A stretch of DNA of 64,000 bases from NCBI GenBank assembly GCA_020152595.1, contig JAIGNY010003048.1, positions 1 to 64,000 of the forward strand, in the 5' to 3' direction. The notes beneath the pieces are model-generated. The model was not told the DNA's origin. It saw only the letters and a program-made list of their open reading frames with translations, and ran no database searches. This document shows positions 35,881 to 47,308 of the stretch, piece by piece; positions within the stretch are counted from its first letter, which is position 1; each line of letters begins with the position of its first letter. The DNA comes from Chiridota heheva. Lineage: Eukaryota; Echinodermata; Holothuroidea; Apodida; Chiridotidae. A program made the position numbers and the translations under genes.

Positions 35881-37538
35881 ATAAAATTTCCATGTTGGAT
35901 TGATTAAAAATATAAAAAAATGAAAAATGAGAAAAATTGACATATATTTTTTTTGTTTTGTTAAAAATTCACCTGTTGTAAAAATAGACGGAAGCCAAAT
36001 ATTGAACGTCGTGCATTATGGGATTTAATGCACGGGTCTTAATGCAAAATACTCCATGGAAATTTTTAAGCCAAAAGGTAAACATGATAAACATGAATCA
36101 CATCATGTGTAAAAATGATTGTCATTGTCATGAAAGTCATGCCTTAGGAAAGAACATTACTTTGAGTTCTGAACTTATTTTGGTATAAGAATGATTGTTG
36201 ATTTGGTTATTAATATCATTTTTACTAAAATAAGGAATGGTACGTGCCTACTTATTGGCCTACTTATTGAACGGCTACCAAAGTTTTGTTTTTACTTGAA
36301 TAAATTCTTATTACAACAGTCAAATTATGACAAATTACATTGTGTGCCATGTTTGACCTATATTGTTGCAATCTTTAAAGGGTCACCCACATATTTTTCA
36401 TGTTGTAATTTCCATTATAGATATTTCTTCACATAATCAATTCCTAGAATAATTTAAATGTCAATTTCAAAAACTCATATGGATGCCATTTGTAGCATTA
36501 ACCTAATAGCATTTACCCCCTAGCAAGAACTCTGTTCCAGTACCAAAAATAACAGATTGGAAACAGATTCACAAAAGTAGTCTTTGTTGCCACTACTATC
36601 CTTACCAGATAATTTCATGTAATCCTTACCACTTTGGTTTAACCTCTTAAACCCCTACTGTAAACACAACGGCAGAAATGTTGGCAAGTTTTGATAAATA
36701 GTAACATGTAACAAGCTCTTTTTGTGCCAAACATGTATCATTGTGTGTTTTGCATTTTGCACATACTGAGTATTTTTGAGAAAAGAATAAGAAAAATGAT
36801 TCTACTTCTTGTTTGGGAGGAAATACTATTTAAAAAAAAAAAGGGACTTGAATATTTACATACAAGAACTGAATATTCAGTATTTATGATATAATGAATA
36901 TTCATTACTTATTATTAGGTAGTTATGTATAGTTCTATATGCTCTTGTTTGAGTAAAATGTAGTCTATCAACATGTTTCTTACCTGTTTCTTCAGGTCAT
37001 AAAGTATATCAGGGAGATAACATTTTCACCAGACATCATAAACCAATGTACCAAAGGTAACTGAAACCCCTTTAATCTTTGGGTCATAGCTAGTGGTCCC
37101 CCCCCTTCAGAATACTGATGATTTTTCCCCCCTTCAGAATACTGATGATTTTTTCTTCATTTAATAGTAAAAGTGGATCTACGTCAGTACATTAGCATTT
37201 TGTCCCCCCCTCAAACTTTAGGCTTGATTACAGTAAGTGTTATCAAGCCTTCAACACTTCCACAGACAAAAACTGCTCTGTTTAGCTAAGGCTGTAGTTC
37301 TTAAATAAGAAATTCTCAGAAGTTTGTATTTTTGATTTTCACAAAGACTTGTGATGTCACTACTAGTCTGTATGCAGTCATTTCCTACATAGATGTGATG
37401 AAATAAGATTTTTGGACAGTTTGTACATAAATTTGTTCCACCTTGAAACGAGTTCGACTATTGAATTTCAGTTTTTGTATATCTCAATTGTCCTTGCACT
37501 AAAGTGAATTAATCTACCCTTATTTCACAGTTTTTTAA
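35881..37538. other. Intron 2 sequence with one poly-C element fragment
   Basis: Around 37081-37235 a fragment starts GGGTCATAGCTAGTGG with poly-C runs and resembles the hAT-type MITE at 1612-1836. The rest has no recognised feature. Confidence 0.4.
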
Positions 37539-37542
37539 TTAA

Positions 37543-38117
37543 AGGAATTTCCCCATGTTTTTTTCTTTATCCTTTCATAAGAAAGAGAAAAAATGTTAGA
37601 AACAATTTTGTACAAAGATCATGTTGATATGTTATTCCTACCAGAGGATATTCAAATTTTAAGATTCACAAAAAATGCCAGTAAATGAGTAGGAAAAGAA
37701 AGGCTCAGTATGACATCACAGCACATTCTTTCACAAACTTAATGTATTTTATTAAAATCTATCTTCCTTTTTTATTAGTAAAACCTGCTAGAAAAATAAG
37801 TTGATGAAAGTTTGGTATTTATATACATTGCCAAATATACCCTACTTCAATAACTTTTGGAAAATTGTTTCTAATCATACAGAAACAACCAATTAATATT
37901 CAAAGAAATACATAAACTTTTGCAATGGGATTGCCTCTATGACATCATCAAACATAATTTCATCATACTGTACAAAAACTTTAAAATGCAATTGGGAAAT
38001 CTTTACAAATCCATATCTCCTGAATGGAATATGATATCAACCTGAATTTGTACCAAATTGGCTCTAGAAGTATGCTCTTAAAAATAAAATTTTACAAAAA
38101 AACATGGGAATATTTCT
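37543..38117. mobile_element. TTAA-family MITE 2, 575-bp copy
   Basis: TTAA lies at 37539-37542 and 38118-38121. The tips AGGAATTTCCCCATGTTTTT and AAAAACATGGGAATATTTCT are inverted. The interior contains TGACATCACAGC and ATGACATCATCAAAC motifs. It has the same length as full MITE 1 but a different sequence. A 94-residue open frame lies partly inside; it has no recognised domain. Confidence 0.8.
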
Positions 38118-38694
38118 TTAAGTTGCAACTATGCATTTCATTATGCATAAAATGTACCACCTCCACAGACCATGGAAGCTTTTACTTCCATGCACAGACA
38201 AAGTATGCATGCACAAAGTGCAAGCAAAAGAATTTGTTTTGCATCCCCTCAGCCATGATTTATCATCAGTCTGCATTGCAGCACATACAAATGTTAGATA
38301 GCCCCTGAAGTCTTAAAAGTTAAGCTGGTATTAATCATGATATGGTCGGCAGACAAGCTGCTAAATGACTTGGGGGTCCCATGGTCTTCGCATCATAATT
38401 TGGATCAGTTATTAATGTATGGATTCCAGAAGTGCATTTACACAAACAGTTAATTGTTTAATCAGGTTTCATCTGTAGTGATTTTTAAAGTCTGGTGACA
38501 CCAGGCACATGTGGGAGAGAATATCAGGTTCTGAGTAAAATGATGACTTTAACAATAGGGAGGGGGGGGGGGGGGCTGGTGGGGATATCATTTGAGGTTA
38601 GAAGTAAAATAATATGATTTTGGAAAATAATTTTGTGTGCAATTTTTAACATTTTGGGTTGTATTCATCTTACTGGATCACAAATGTTACCTTT

Positions 38695-39012
38695 TCAAAC
38701 TTCCCAGAGCTTCCCTCGCTGCTGCCCACATCTCAATTGCCGAGCTCTTCCAAATAAAAACCTCCGGATAAATGATATCCTTTCTTCATCATGCTTTTCT
38801 CTACAATCATATTTAGTCCTCATTTCCCACCCCCTCTCTCTACTCTCAAACACCTCTCTCGATCCCAGCTTTCTAACTTTTAGTTCTTGCATTTCTCTCA
38901 ATCTCCCCCTGTTTACTCTCCTTCCTACCTCTGGAATGATCTAACCTCTCAGGCACAACTTGACCTTTGCTGTTGTGGCGCCGTTAAACTCTCATCAAAC
39001 AAACAAACAAAT
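38695..39012 (+). mobile_element. Possible 3' end of a non-LTR retrotransposon
   Basis: A C/T-rich coding-like stretch reads as pieces such as PTSGMI and LTSQAQLDLC. It ends GTGGCGCCGTTAAACTCTC followed by (CAAA)n. A short tandem-repeat tail after a decayed ORF end is typical of 5'-truncated LINEs. No reverse transcriptase core motif is present, so the clade is unknown. Confidence 0.4.
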
Positions 39013-39266
39013 GTTAGACGTTTGAAATTATTGTAACTTTATCAAATTACCAACTGAATAAATATTTTGGAAATTATTAGGGAAAATTAATATAGACATA
39101 TAAATGGTATTAATTTGCTACGTATGTAGGTAGTTGTTTCAATCATTTTACATATAAAACATAACACTAAGCCCTTGGTGATCAAGGCTATAATATTTGT
39201 AAATTTAGAAGAATGTAAAATCCAGAATTTCAAGCTCTCACAAGAAAAAGAAAAATATTCTTTGAG

Positions 39267-39537
39267 GCGACGAGTGAACACACAATTACAATGACGGGGG
39301 TCGTCGGCTGTGTATTTGGTTATGATAGTAACAATGCTATCACGAAACGCTTAATACGACCCAGACGAGAACACAGGTACGACGTATGGACAGACATAAC
39401 ATCGACAAGCAAATCAATGTCCACCGCCTTTGATAACCAGTTGTGGTGCACTGGCGTGTCTACCCAACCCAGGCTTGAACCCGGGGCCTCGTGGTCTGTA
39501 GACAGGTATGATAACCACTACACCACAGTAGGTAGAT
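39267..39537 (-). mobile_element. tRNA-derived SINE, copy 3 (minus strand) with target duplication
   Basis: Flanked by TATTCTTTGAG (39256-39266) and TATTCTTCGAG (39538-39548), an 11-bp duplication with one change. It has box A and box B at the right end on the minus strand and a GTC-triplet tail at the left. The visible duplication suggests a comparatively recent insertion. Confidence 0.9.
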
Positions 39538-39548
39538 TATTCTTCGAG

Positions 39549-40000
39549 GTACCACTGGTCCTTTAAATATTCCCCATAGGGAACACAGCCTTTTAACTGA
39601 TCCTTTGTAAGTCTAATTGAAAACCATTCAAGCAGATAAAGATTACATGCCCACCTTAGGAAGTAGCACAATACTCGAGGAATAAAAGCCCTTTATAAAA
39701 GATCAATACACAAAAAACATCAAGTGTGAACTATTGACCAAAATATTTATTTAAAGTTCTTCAATCAAAGTATCAATGCCCTTTAAGTTAGTAACAAGTC
39801 AAGGGGCATGTTTATCTAATTGATTAACAAGGGTAAATTACACACAGAATAAACTTCTTTCTTGTTAGGAAGGAAGAGAGGCGTTTGTCTTGGTTTGCCT
39901 TAAGCTGGAGGTTATGGGAAGTGTAACATTGATTTTGTATGAAATAAACTATAGGCATTGTTTGGGAACTTTGGGTTACATTTGGTGGCTTTGAGGAGTT
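39549..40000. other. Intron sequence without recognised features
   Basis: No repeat or exon was recognised. Confidence 0.4.
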
Positions 40001-40004
40001 TTAA

Positions 40005-40490
40005 AGGACTAGTTCGGGGGTCATGCAAGTTAGTCTACTAACTGTGGTGTAGCGGTTATCATACATGTCTACAGACCACGAGGCCCTGGGTTCAAGCCTG
40101 GGCTGGGTGGACATGCCAGTGTACCACAACTGGTTATCAAAGGCCGTGGACATTGACTTGTTTGTCGATGTTATGTCTGTCCGTACGTCGTACCTGTGTT
40201 CTCGGCCGGGTGGTATTTAGCGTTTCGTGATAGCATTGTTACTATCATAACCGAATACGCAGGCGACAATCCTTGTCATTGTAATTGTGTGTTCACTCGT
40301 CGTCGTCGGTCATGCATGTCTATGACATCACAACTAGTCTGATTTCAGTCGTTTCTACAGAAGTACTACCAAAGTTTAAACTTGGAAATATCTCCTTAAC
40401 AGAATAAGATTTTGCAATGCTTTCTTCACCACTTTTTTTCTTTTGAAGTCCTCTTTCATATAAGATGGACATGCTTGACCACTGAACTAG
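40005..40490. mobile_element. TTAA-family MITE 1 copy carrying a SINE
   Basis: TTAA at 40001-40004 and the tip AGGACTAGTTCGGGGGTCAT mark the left end. After the SINE, the right half of the family continues (TGACATCACAACTAGTCTGA to CTTGACCACTGAACTAG) and TTAA follows at 40491-40494. The inner part of the left half is missing. Confidence 0.75.
40031..40308 (+). mobile_element. tRNA-derived SINE, copy 4 (plus strand), inside a MITE
   Basis: The only plus-strand copy: head ACTGTGGTGTAGCGGTTATC, box B GGGTTCAAGCCTGGG, tail TCGTCGTCGTCGG. It is flanked by GTCATGCAAGT (40020-40030) and GTCATGCATGT (40309-40319), an 11-bp duplication of MITE sequence, so the SINE is younger than the MITE. Confidence 0.9.
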
Positions 40491-40494
40491 TTAA

Positions 40495-42353
40495 GTTCAC
40501 AAAAGGAGAAGATATTTAACTAAGAATTTATTTCACTGAAAATTCTGGTAGTGGCATTAGCAGAAAAGAATTTATTTTTATTTTTTAGGGTAAATCTGCA
40601 CATTCCTGTGGTAACATTATTTATGTCTTTGGTTTCACAAAGGTTGGGATTGATCATTAATAGTGTAAAATGCATAAAAGATTTAATTATAAAAAAAGAT
40701 GTCTTAAAGGCCTTAGGGCAAAAGTGCTACAGGGAAATTTGCCCCCATTTTGAAAGAAACGGGGTTGTTTGAAATCTGGTTGTTTTGCTTAAATGTAATA
40801 TACATAAAAATCAGGGAGTAACATGTTTTAACAAGTAGAAAGAAATGTTAGGAACCAGGGAATTATTATCTTGTAGTTATATCTTACTTAGCTTACTGCT
40901 GCAATACTATATTTTTGAAAGAAGAAAATTTGTGCTCAACGTAATTAAAAAGGATTAATTTTATACAATATTAAATATAATGTTCTGAGATTAGAGTGAT
41001 TTTGTTACAACTCGTACATACAACAATTGTTTTTCTAATTTATGCTCTATGACAAATAAACATCCTACGGTGTCATTCCCAACTAGATGCAGTTCTAAAA
41101 AATAAATTGTTTGTGATCTAAATAGTTGGAATTTAGAAAACATAAATCTCAAATCTTGAGTCATGAATAGAATGGAGCGGCTCATTAATGTTTTTCCTGA
41201 GTCGAGAATTTGTTAAGTTCTGTTGTGGTTTTATGGAGCTCACAAACAAGCCAAATTTGAAACTGACACCCACACATTAGATAAAATGTTATCTCGGTGA
41301 TAAAAGGATGCCATGCCTGGCAGAAAGACATAGTTGTCAGAACTAGTTGAAAGATGTGCACATCATGATAAAATGATAATATTGGAAGGGAATGTAGAGA
41401 TGAGCTACATGTATTTGTGTTAATTCTTATAGTGGAATACAACATATCCTTCAATCTTAGGGCAATTGTGTCTCCAAGGTGATGGGGAGGAGGGGGTTGT
41501 GGGGGGGAGTGCTTGCCAATTTGAACTCAGCCCTCAAAACATAAAAAATAACAGGGCTATTGGAGTTCTAGTCAGGCAGGTGAGACCTCAGACTGCTATT
41601 TCAAAGGGTATTAAATATTAAATGGCTAACCACCCCCATCCGCCCCCTCCCACACACACATTTACACTTAATAATTTATGCATACAGTACATTTAAAGTG
41701 AAAATTATTCAAACTTTGATTGACAGTGTAGATACAAAAGAATGTTACTATGTAATTTATTTCTATAAATAAAAGGTGTTCATTTATTTAATTTTCTATA
41801 GACTCAAACAGAAGGGAAGGAGGGGGAGGGGGGAAGCTTCCAGTGCCTCTGTGTAAAGAATTTTGTCTCAATGAAATTCAACATTCAAAGATCAGACATC
41901 TTTTTAACATACCCAAATAATAAAAACCTAATAAACTCAATGAAAAGATCATTCTTTTAAATAGGGAGAAAACACCATTATTTTGGGTTTTAAGTTTCTG
42001 AAAACCAAAACAACTTTCTTGTAAACAAAAGCTGTCTGTTCTATTGTTATGCTAAGCTTGCAATTCTGGCTTGGCTTTGTTTAGTAAACAATAGCAGCAT
42101 TCTTTTAAACATTACATGCAGGAAGTGAATACAATGGTGAACTTCTGGGTTCCTGGGATTTTTTTTTTTTTTCTTATCATTATTTGTTTTGAAAGTACAG
42201 TAATTTACTTTCTCATTGAAATGAAGTGTGGGATAAAATCGATTATTTTGTGATAAAATATACTTATCATGTGAACTGCCTTAGTAGAAAAATGGAAGAT
42301 AAGAATTCAATGAATTTTGAATGTTTATATCCTCTTTCAGGAGAGGGGGGGTT
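40495..42353. other. About 1.9 kb of intron without recognised features
   Basis: AT-rich. Some G-rich (41480-41505, 41815-41835) and C-rich (41632-41655) tracts. No exon or known repeat. Confidence 0.4.
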
Positions 42354-42630
42354 GGGGCAGACCCCTAGCTTTGCTGTTTTACAGGGGCGGCCTGCCCTGC
42401 CCCTCTGTGGGCCCGCCCTGCCCTCCTGGGGTCCGCCCTAAAAAAAAAAAAATTAACATTTAAAAAAAAAAATAGATTTATTATTATTTTTTTTTGCCCT
42501 CCTGGGGTCCGCCCTGCCCTCCTGGGGTCCGCCCTGCCCTCCTGGGGTCCTAAAAATAGCCTATCCTGCCCTCCTGGGATCCCTCCTGCCCTATATGGGT
42601 CCGCCCTGCCCTCCTGGGGTCCGCCCTTAA
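42354..42630 (+). mobile_element. CAGACCCC-family element, truncated right end
   Basis: It starts GCAGACCCCTAGCTTTGCTG and carries the family's CCTCCTGGGGTCCGCCCTG tandem units (about 19-21 bp), then breaks off without the right end. A 58-bp AT block (42437-42495) is repeated at 42679-42736. Confidence 0.7.
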
Positions 42631-42764
42631 TGTGAAGTTGTTGTTTGATCCTCGTAGCAAGGGAAAGAATTTAATCTAAAAAAAAAAAAATTAACATTTA
42701 AAAAAAAGAAATAGATTTATTATTATTTTTTTTATGGGCATTAAAAATCAGTTTGAAATCATTA

Positions 42765-44690
42765 GTTAAAGAAATTCGTTTTCACATCAATTGTGATAAA
42801 ATTACAGATTAATTCGTGTCTTTTATTATTTACTTCAAGAGTAACAAATATTTCAAAACTAATAATTGTATTTCTGAGACGGATTAAATGTTTGCCTGGG
42901 TATTGTTATTGTTTCGACCGGATTACCAGGGAGTTGTTGCTTGGATTACGAATCACAAAATCAGCACGTGTTGTCATAAATTAATGCGTAATAGCCCGCT
43001 CATGCTCAAAACTTCGGTAATATTCTCACGCCCGTGTGATCTGTTATCCCCAGTTGCGGAAGTCACACGTGGTCGCTATAGCGATCTCTTAACATGAGTA
43101 CTTACGGACAACAAACAATCATTCTCGGTTTTGGGAAAAAACTTCAAACACTTGAATATTTATTGCTATATAACAGCCCCATTAGTGCTGATTTGGGTGA
43201 AAATACATTGGCTAAATCATTCAAAAGCTATTCCAAGTGCACTAAATTATACTGTGCAGCAAATTAGACCGCATCACTGCTAAACGCATTTTGGCAGTGA
43301 CCCAGATTTTCTCGCAGCAGTAGCGACATCAAAGGGAATTACGTAATCCCGATGATTATTATTACATGGATAGGATGAATGTTAAGTATTTATTTCAAGT
43401 GTTTCCTTAAGTTTGAACAAACAGAAAAACGGGAAGAACCAATTTTAATTTCATATTAAAGTAGCCATGCTAATTCTGTGAAACTTACATTATGCGTTCA
43501 TATCAAGCTTTTTATTTAGGTCCTATCATCAATGATGACTTGAAATCGACAGAGGCGCGGAGCTGGGAAGGGGATGTGCGGGCTTCAGCCTAATAATTTT
43601 AGGTGAACGTATCACATGTCACCTTATCTCATTAAATCCCCAATATTTTGACGCTCGCCACCCCTGATAAGACAATTGAATTCTGAGATGGGGTGGATGA
43701 GATGCAGAAAAGCATTTTCATACAATGAATCGTTGACACTTCAGGGCCGTAAATTCACATCTTCAACGTGAAGGAGCTTGCTTGGCTTCTTATCCAAACT
43801 TGGGGTCAAGATACAATTGAAACTCAAAAAAACCCCACCCCCTTCCCCACCCCCAATTGTGTACTATTTTTTTAATTCCATAGGCCTATACTTAAAAGCA
43901 GGGAATATATCACGGCAATACGCTTTTCCGTGCGAAACTAAATTAAACAATTTGGAAGTCCTATGCAGAAAAAATCAAACATGTTAACGTCATAGCTAAC
44001 ATATTTTTTTAATACATGTAGATGGTTGCTAATGTTCGTAATTTTGTTTTTAAAATGTATTGTTGCAGAATATGCTGCACTCAAAGTGACCTTTGCTCTC
44101 CGATAGCGTCGTGTCGCCGTTACATAGTGAAACCTCCATTAACTCCTACATTAAAATTAATACAAACGCTTACAACTTTTGTTAGAAGCATATTTTTCAA
44201 TTGTCACTTCTTAAATAAATGAGGTAGTATGCTGCATATACCCGGCCCTAAGTTCATGAATACGAGGCCATGAAATCAGGTGCGTTATTATTTTTTTTTA
44301 GAAGTATTATGTATTTTCTCTGGTTTCTTTCTTTTTAGTGAGATAAGTATATTTTATCCTTGTATTATCTATTTTATTTCTTTACTGTTAAGCATGCAAC
44401 AGTGGTTTCTTATTTTCATTTGCTTTATGTTTATTTTAATAACCTTCTTTTTTCGTTTCTGTGATTTAAAAATTTTAATTCTTGTTCCTCGCATTTCAGA
44501 TACTGTCATGTCTGGCATAGGAATCAAAAGATTTTTCTTCTATTCAAATTGTTTACCTAAATCAAAGGAGACATATTTTTGCTTGTATGACCCTGGGATT
44601 ACCATTATCAAACACTAAGGGCGTAATTATTGGAAAGTCTTCCCTGCCCCCTGGCCACGCACCACTATATACCCAATATTGAAATAAAAA
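42765..44690. repeat. Copy A of a ~1.9 kb directly duplicated module
   Basis: It aligns in the same order and orientation with 61830-64000. Shared landmarks are TTGTGATAAAATTACAGATT, CATCCCCAGTTGCGGAA-type phrases (43049 against 62067), AGTGCACTAAATTATACTGT (43236), GTCCTATCATCAATGATGAC (43521 against 62628), CAATTGTCACTTCTTAAATA (44198), and GGCCACGCACCA near 44651. The copies differ by many substitutions and small indels. It has no recognised coding sequence and is probably part of a mobile element. Confidence 0.85.
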
Positions 44691-45175
44691 TGTGTTTTAA
44701 AAACATGTTAGCCTCAGATGTGTGTTAGGGTGTAGTGCGTTAAGCCTGTCCCCATATGTGAGTAAGAACTCCGACGTAGCATGATAATTTTGAAGTTTAT
44801 GTTGTATGTCCCAGAAAGAAGTTACACAATATCCTACAGCAGCAACTACTACAAACTGACAAAACGATATATGAATACAACATTTATAGGCCTACCCTCT
44901 GTGTTCCCCGCCATTATGAGGGAATACTCCCACAATGGGGTATTCCCCTCTCTACCCTATTTAACAATTTTCTTTGTCTCCTGTTGTATAAACAAAATTC
45001 GTTCTCCACATGACCGTGGCAGTTACACTTGTATTTAGCTATTGATCCCATCCAATATTTTAGTCTATTTGCCTACTGGGGACAAGAAATACCAATAAAA
45101 AAGATCGTTGGCCAAATTTACCATCCCATTTCCTGTAGCCACAACCGCCTCTGCCCAACGCTGTTTCTCCCCTCC
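44691..45175. other. Intron sequence between the duplicated module and the pyrimidine tract
   Basis: No feature was recognised. Confidence 0.35.
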
Positions 45176-45655
45176 CCTACCCTTACCCTCCACCCTCCTC
45201 CACCCTCCCGATCCACCCTCCCGATCCACCCTCCCGATCCACCCTCCCCTCCACCCTCTCCCTCCACCTCCCCTCCACCCTCCCCTCCACCTCCCCTCCA
45301 CCTCCTCCTCCACCCTCCCCTCCACCCTCCCCCTCCTCCACCTCCACCCTCCACCTCCACCCTCCCCTCCACCCTCCCCTCCACCCCTCCCCTCCCACCC
45401 TCCCCTCCACCTCCCCTCCACCCTCCCCTCCACCCTCCCCTCCCCCCCGCTCCACCCTCCCGCTCCACCTCCCGCTCCACCCCCCTCCCGATCCACCTCC
45501 CCTCCACCCTCCCCTCCACCTCCTCCCCTCCACCCTCCACCCTCCCCCTCCACCCCCCTCCTCCACCTCCACTCCCCCTCCACCCCCTCCCCCTCCACCC
45601 TCCCCTCCACCCTCCCCCCCACCCCCACCCTTCCTTCCCCTCCCTCCTCCACCCT
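45176..45655. repeat. 480-bp polypyrimidine/polypurine tract (CCACCCTCCCCTCC)n
   Basis: Almost every base on the plus strand is C or T (with A in CCACC). The unit is CCACCCTCCCCTCC with variants. The minus strand is dense in GGGAGGGG runs and so has G-quadruplex potential. Long proline/serine-rich and glycine-rich open frames here are artefacts of composition. Confidence 0.95.
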
Positions 45656-46106
45656 TTGTTAAGTTCAAGGGGGAAAACAGTAATTCTTCATCAATTATGG
45701 TAAAATGTCAAATGAAACACAATTAGGCATAACTTTAAAACGAAATTCCATTATATTTCATATGTATGTTTCTTTGAAGTCACAAACAAATTTGGCAGCA
45801 TGATTTCTATGTTATGTTTCGTTCCTCATTAAACAAGATTTTTAACAGTATTTGACAAAGAAAGTACATGAAATATATGATTTTTTTATCGGGATAATAA
45901 TTTATTTATTTAAGAACTAATTATGTAAGAATAAAACACCAGATATCAAAATTTAAGTAACGATCGTACATGTCAACTTGACTTTCACACACTCATACGA
46001 GAAGCAGGAAGTGCATGTTTGCACATTACATAGTGAATATAAGGGGTAGCGTCTTTCAAGTGGTGGATTAGCATGGGTTGCTATGGAAGGTCTATTAATA
46101 AGAACT
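45656..46106. other. AT-rich intron sequence
   Basis: No feature was recognised. Confidence 0.4.
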
Positions 46107-46435
46107 GACGACGACGAGTAGACGCACAATTACAATGACGGGTTGTCACCTGCGTAATCGCTTATGATAGTAACAATGCTATCATGAAGCGCCTAATACG
46201 ATCCGGACGAGAACACAGGTACGACGTGACGGACAGACATAACATCAACAACCAAGTCAATGTCCACGGCCTTTGATAACCAGTTGTGGTGCACTGGGCG
46301 TGTCTACCCAACCCAGGCTTGAACCAGGACCTCGTGGTCTGTAGACATGTATGATAACCGCTACACCACAGTAGGTAGATAATTGTTAAGAACCTGGCTG
46401 AAGATTTCCGCTTTATACCTGCGTTAAAGGCGTCC
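46107..46435 (-). mobile_element. tRNA-derived SINE, copy 5 (minus strand), long form
   Basis: Includes the upstream extension shared with copy 1 (AATTGTTAAGAACCTGGC to CTGCGTTAAA, about 46381-46430). Body, boxes and triplet tail are as in the other copies. Confidence 0.85.
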
Positions 46436-47155
46436 ACTTATGACAACTGGCCTTACGGTTAAACGGTTATGGATCGTAATGGTGACAGCTGTACATTTAT
46501 GAAAAATGCTAACTGTCACAACCTTAGCTGCTAGTTTGGCGATTACTGGCTAATTATAACATATTTGGCGTTTTTGAAACATGCTTGGTTAATAATCTTT
46601 TTCAGTACCGGCCAAATTAAATTAATCTAACATTTATGAAGATTAATGTGTAAATGTTAAACTTTTTGTTATGTTTGCAAAATGTATTTTCTAACTATAT
46701 GTTGTGGTGGAATTTACCTATGACCTCGCCAACGTCATTAATCAAGTGAGACATGATGGCACCATGCATTGAATGTCACATAGCTTTTGTTAGAAGCATA
46801 ATTTTTCAGACATCGCTATAACATGAACCTCATTGCACCCACTGCAAAACTAAGTCATTACTGAGAACCAATCTGGCAGTCATTCACAACTAACCTCATT
46901 TGGCACATATGACCTGACTGTTAAAAGGTGCCATTACACCCAAACAAACAAAACTGAATACAACTCATACGGGAAAGTTGAAACTCTTGGATTTTTAACA
47001 TGATGAATAATTGCCCACAAATAGAATGCACCTCAAATCAAACTTTAAAAACATCATAAAAGTACATATGACAAAAATAAAATCACTGAAAGCAATCAAT
47101 TCTTCTTGCATTGTAATGGGTTGAGCTATAACATCATTGATGTCTAGTTTTACTT
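46436..47155. other. Intron sequence without recognised features
   Basis: No exon or repeat family was recognised. Confidence 0.35.
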
Positions 47156-47308
47156 AAAAATCTGAATTAGCCTCAAAAATGAAATACTTTACACGGATAC
47201 AGAACCCAGAATGATAGACTGTACCTTATCAGTCAGAATAGCTTCATTCTTAGATGTATGATTATAGCTAAAATCCAAAAGCTTTTTCACTAGGGGATTG
47301 AGCCTTAA

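Noticed and set aside
38024..38308. 94-residue frame with cysteine-rich segment (CIKCTT...CTKCKQ)
   Set aside because: It begins inside MITE 2 and runs out of it; the cysteine spacing fits no zinc domain I know and there is no splice context.
45029..45703. Proline/serine-rich and glycine/glutamate-rich frames up to 224 residues
   Set aside because: Composition artefact of the polypyrimidine tract; open in several frames on both strands.
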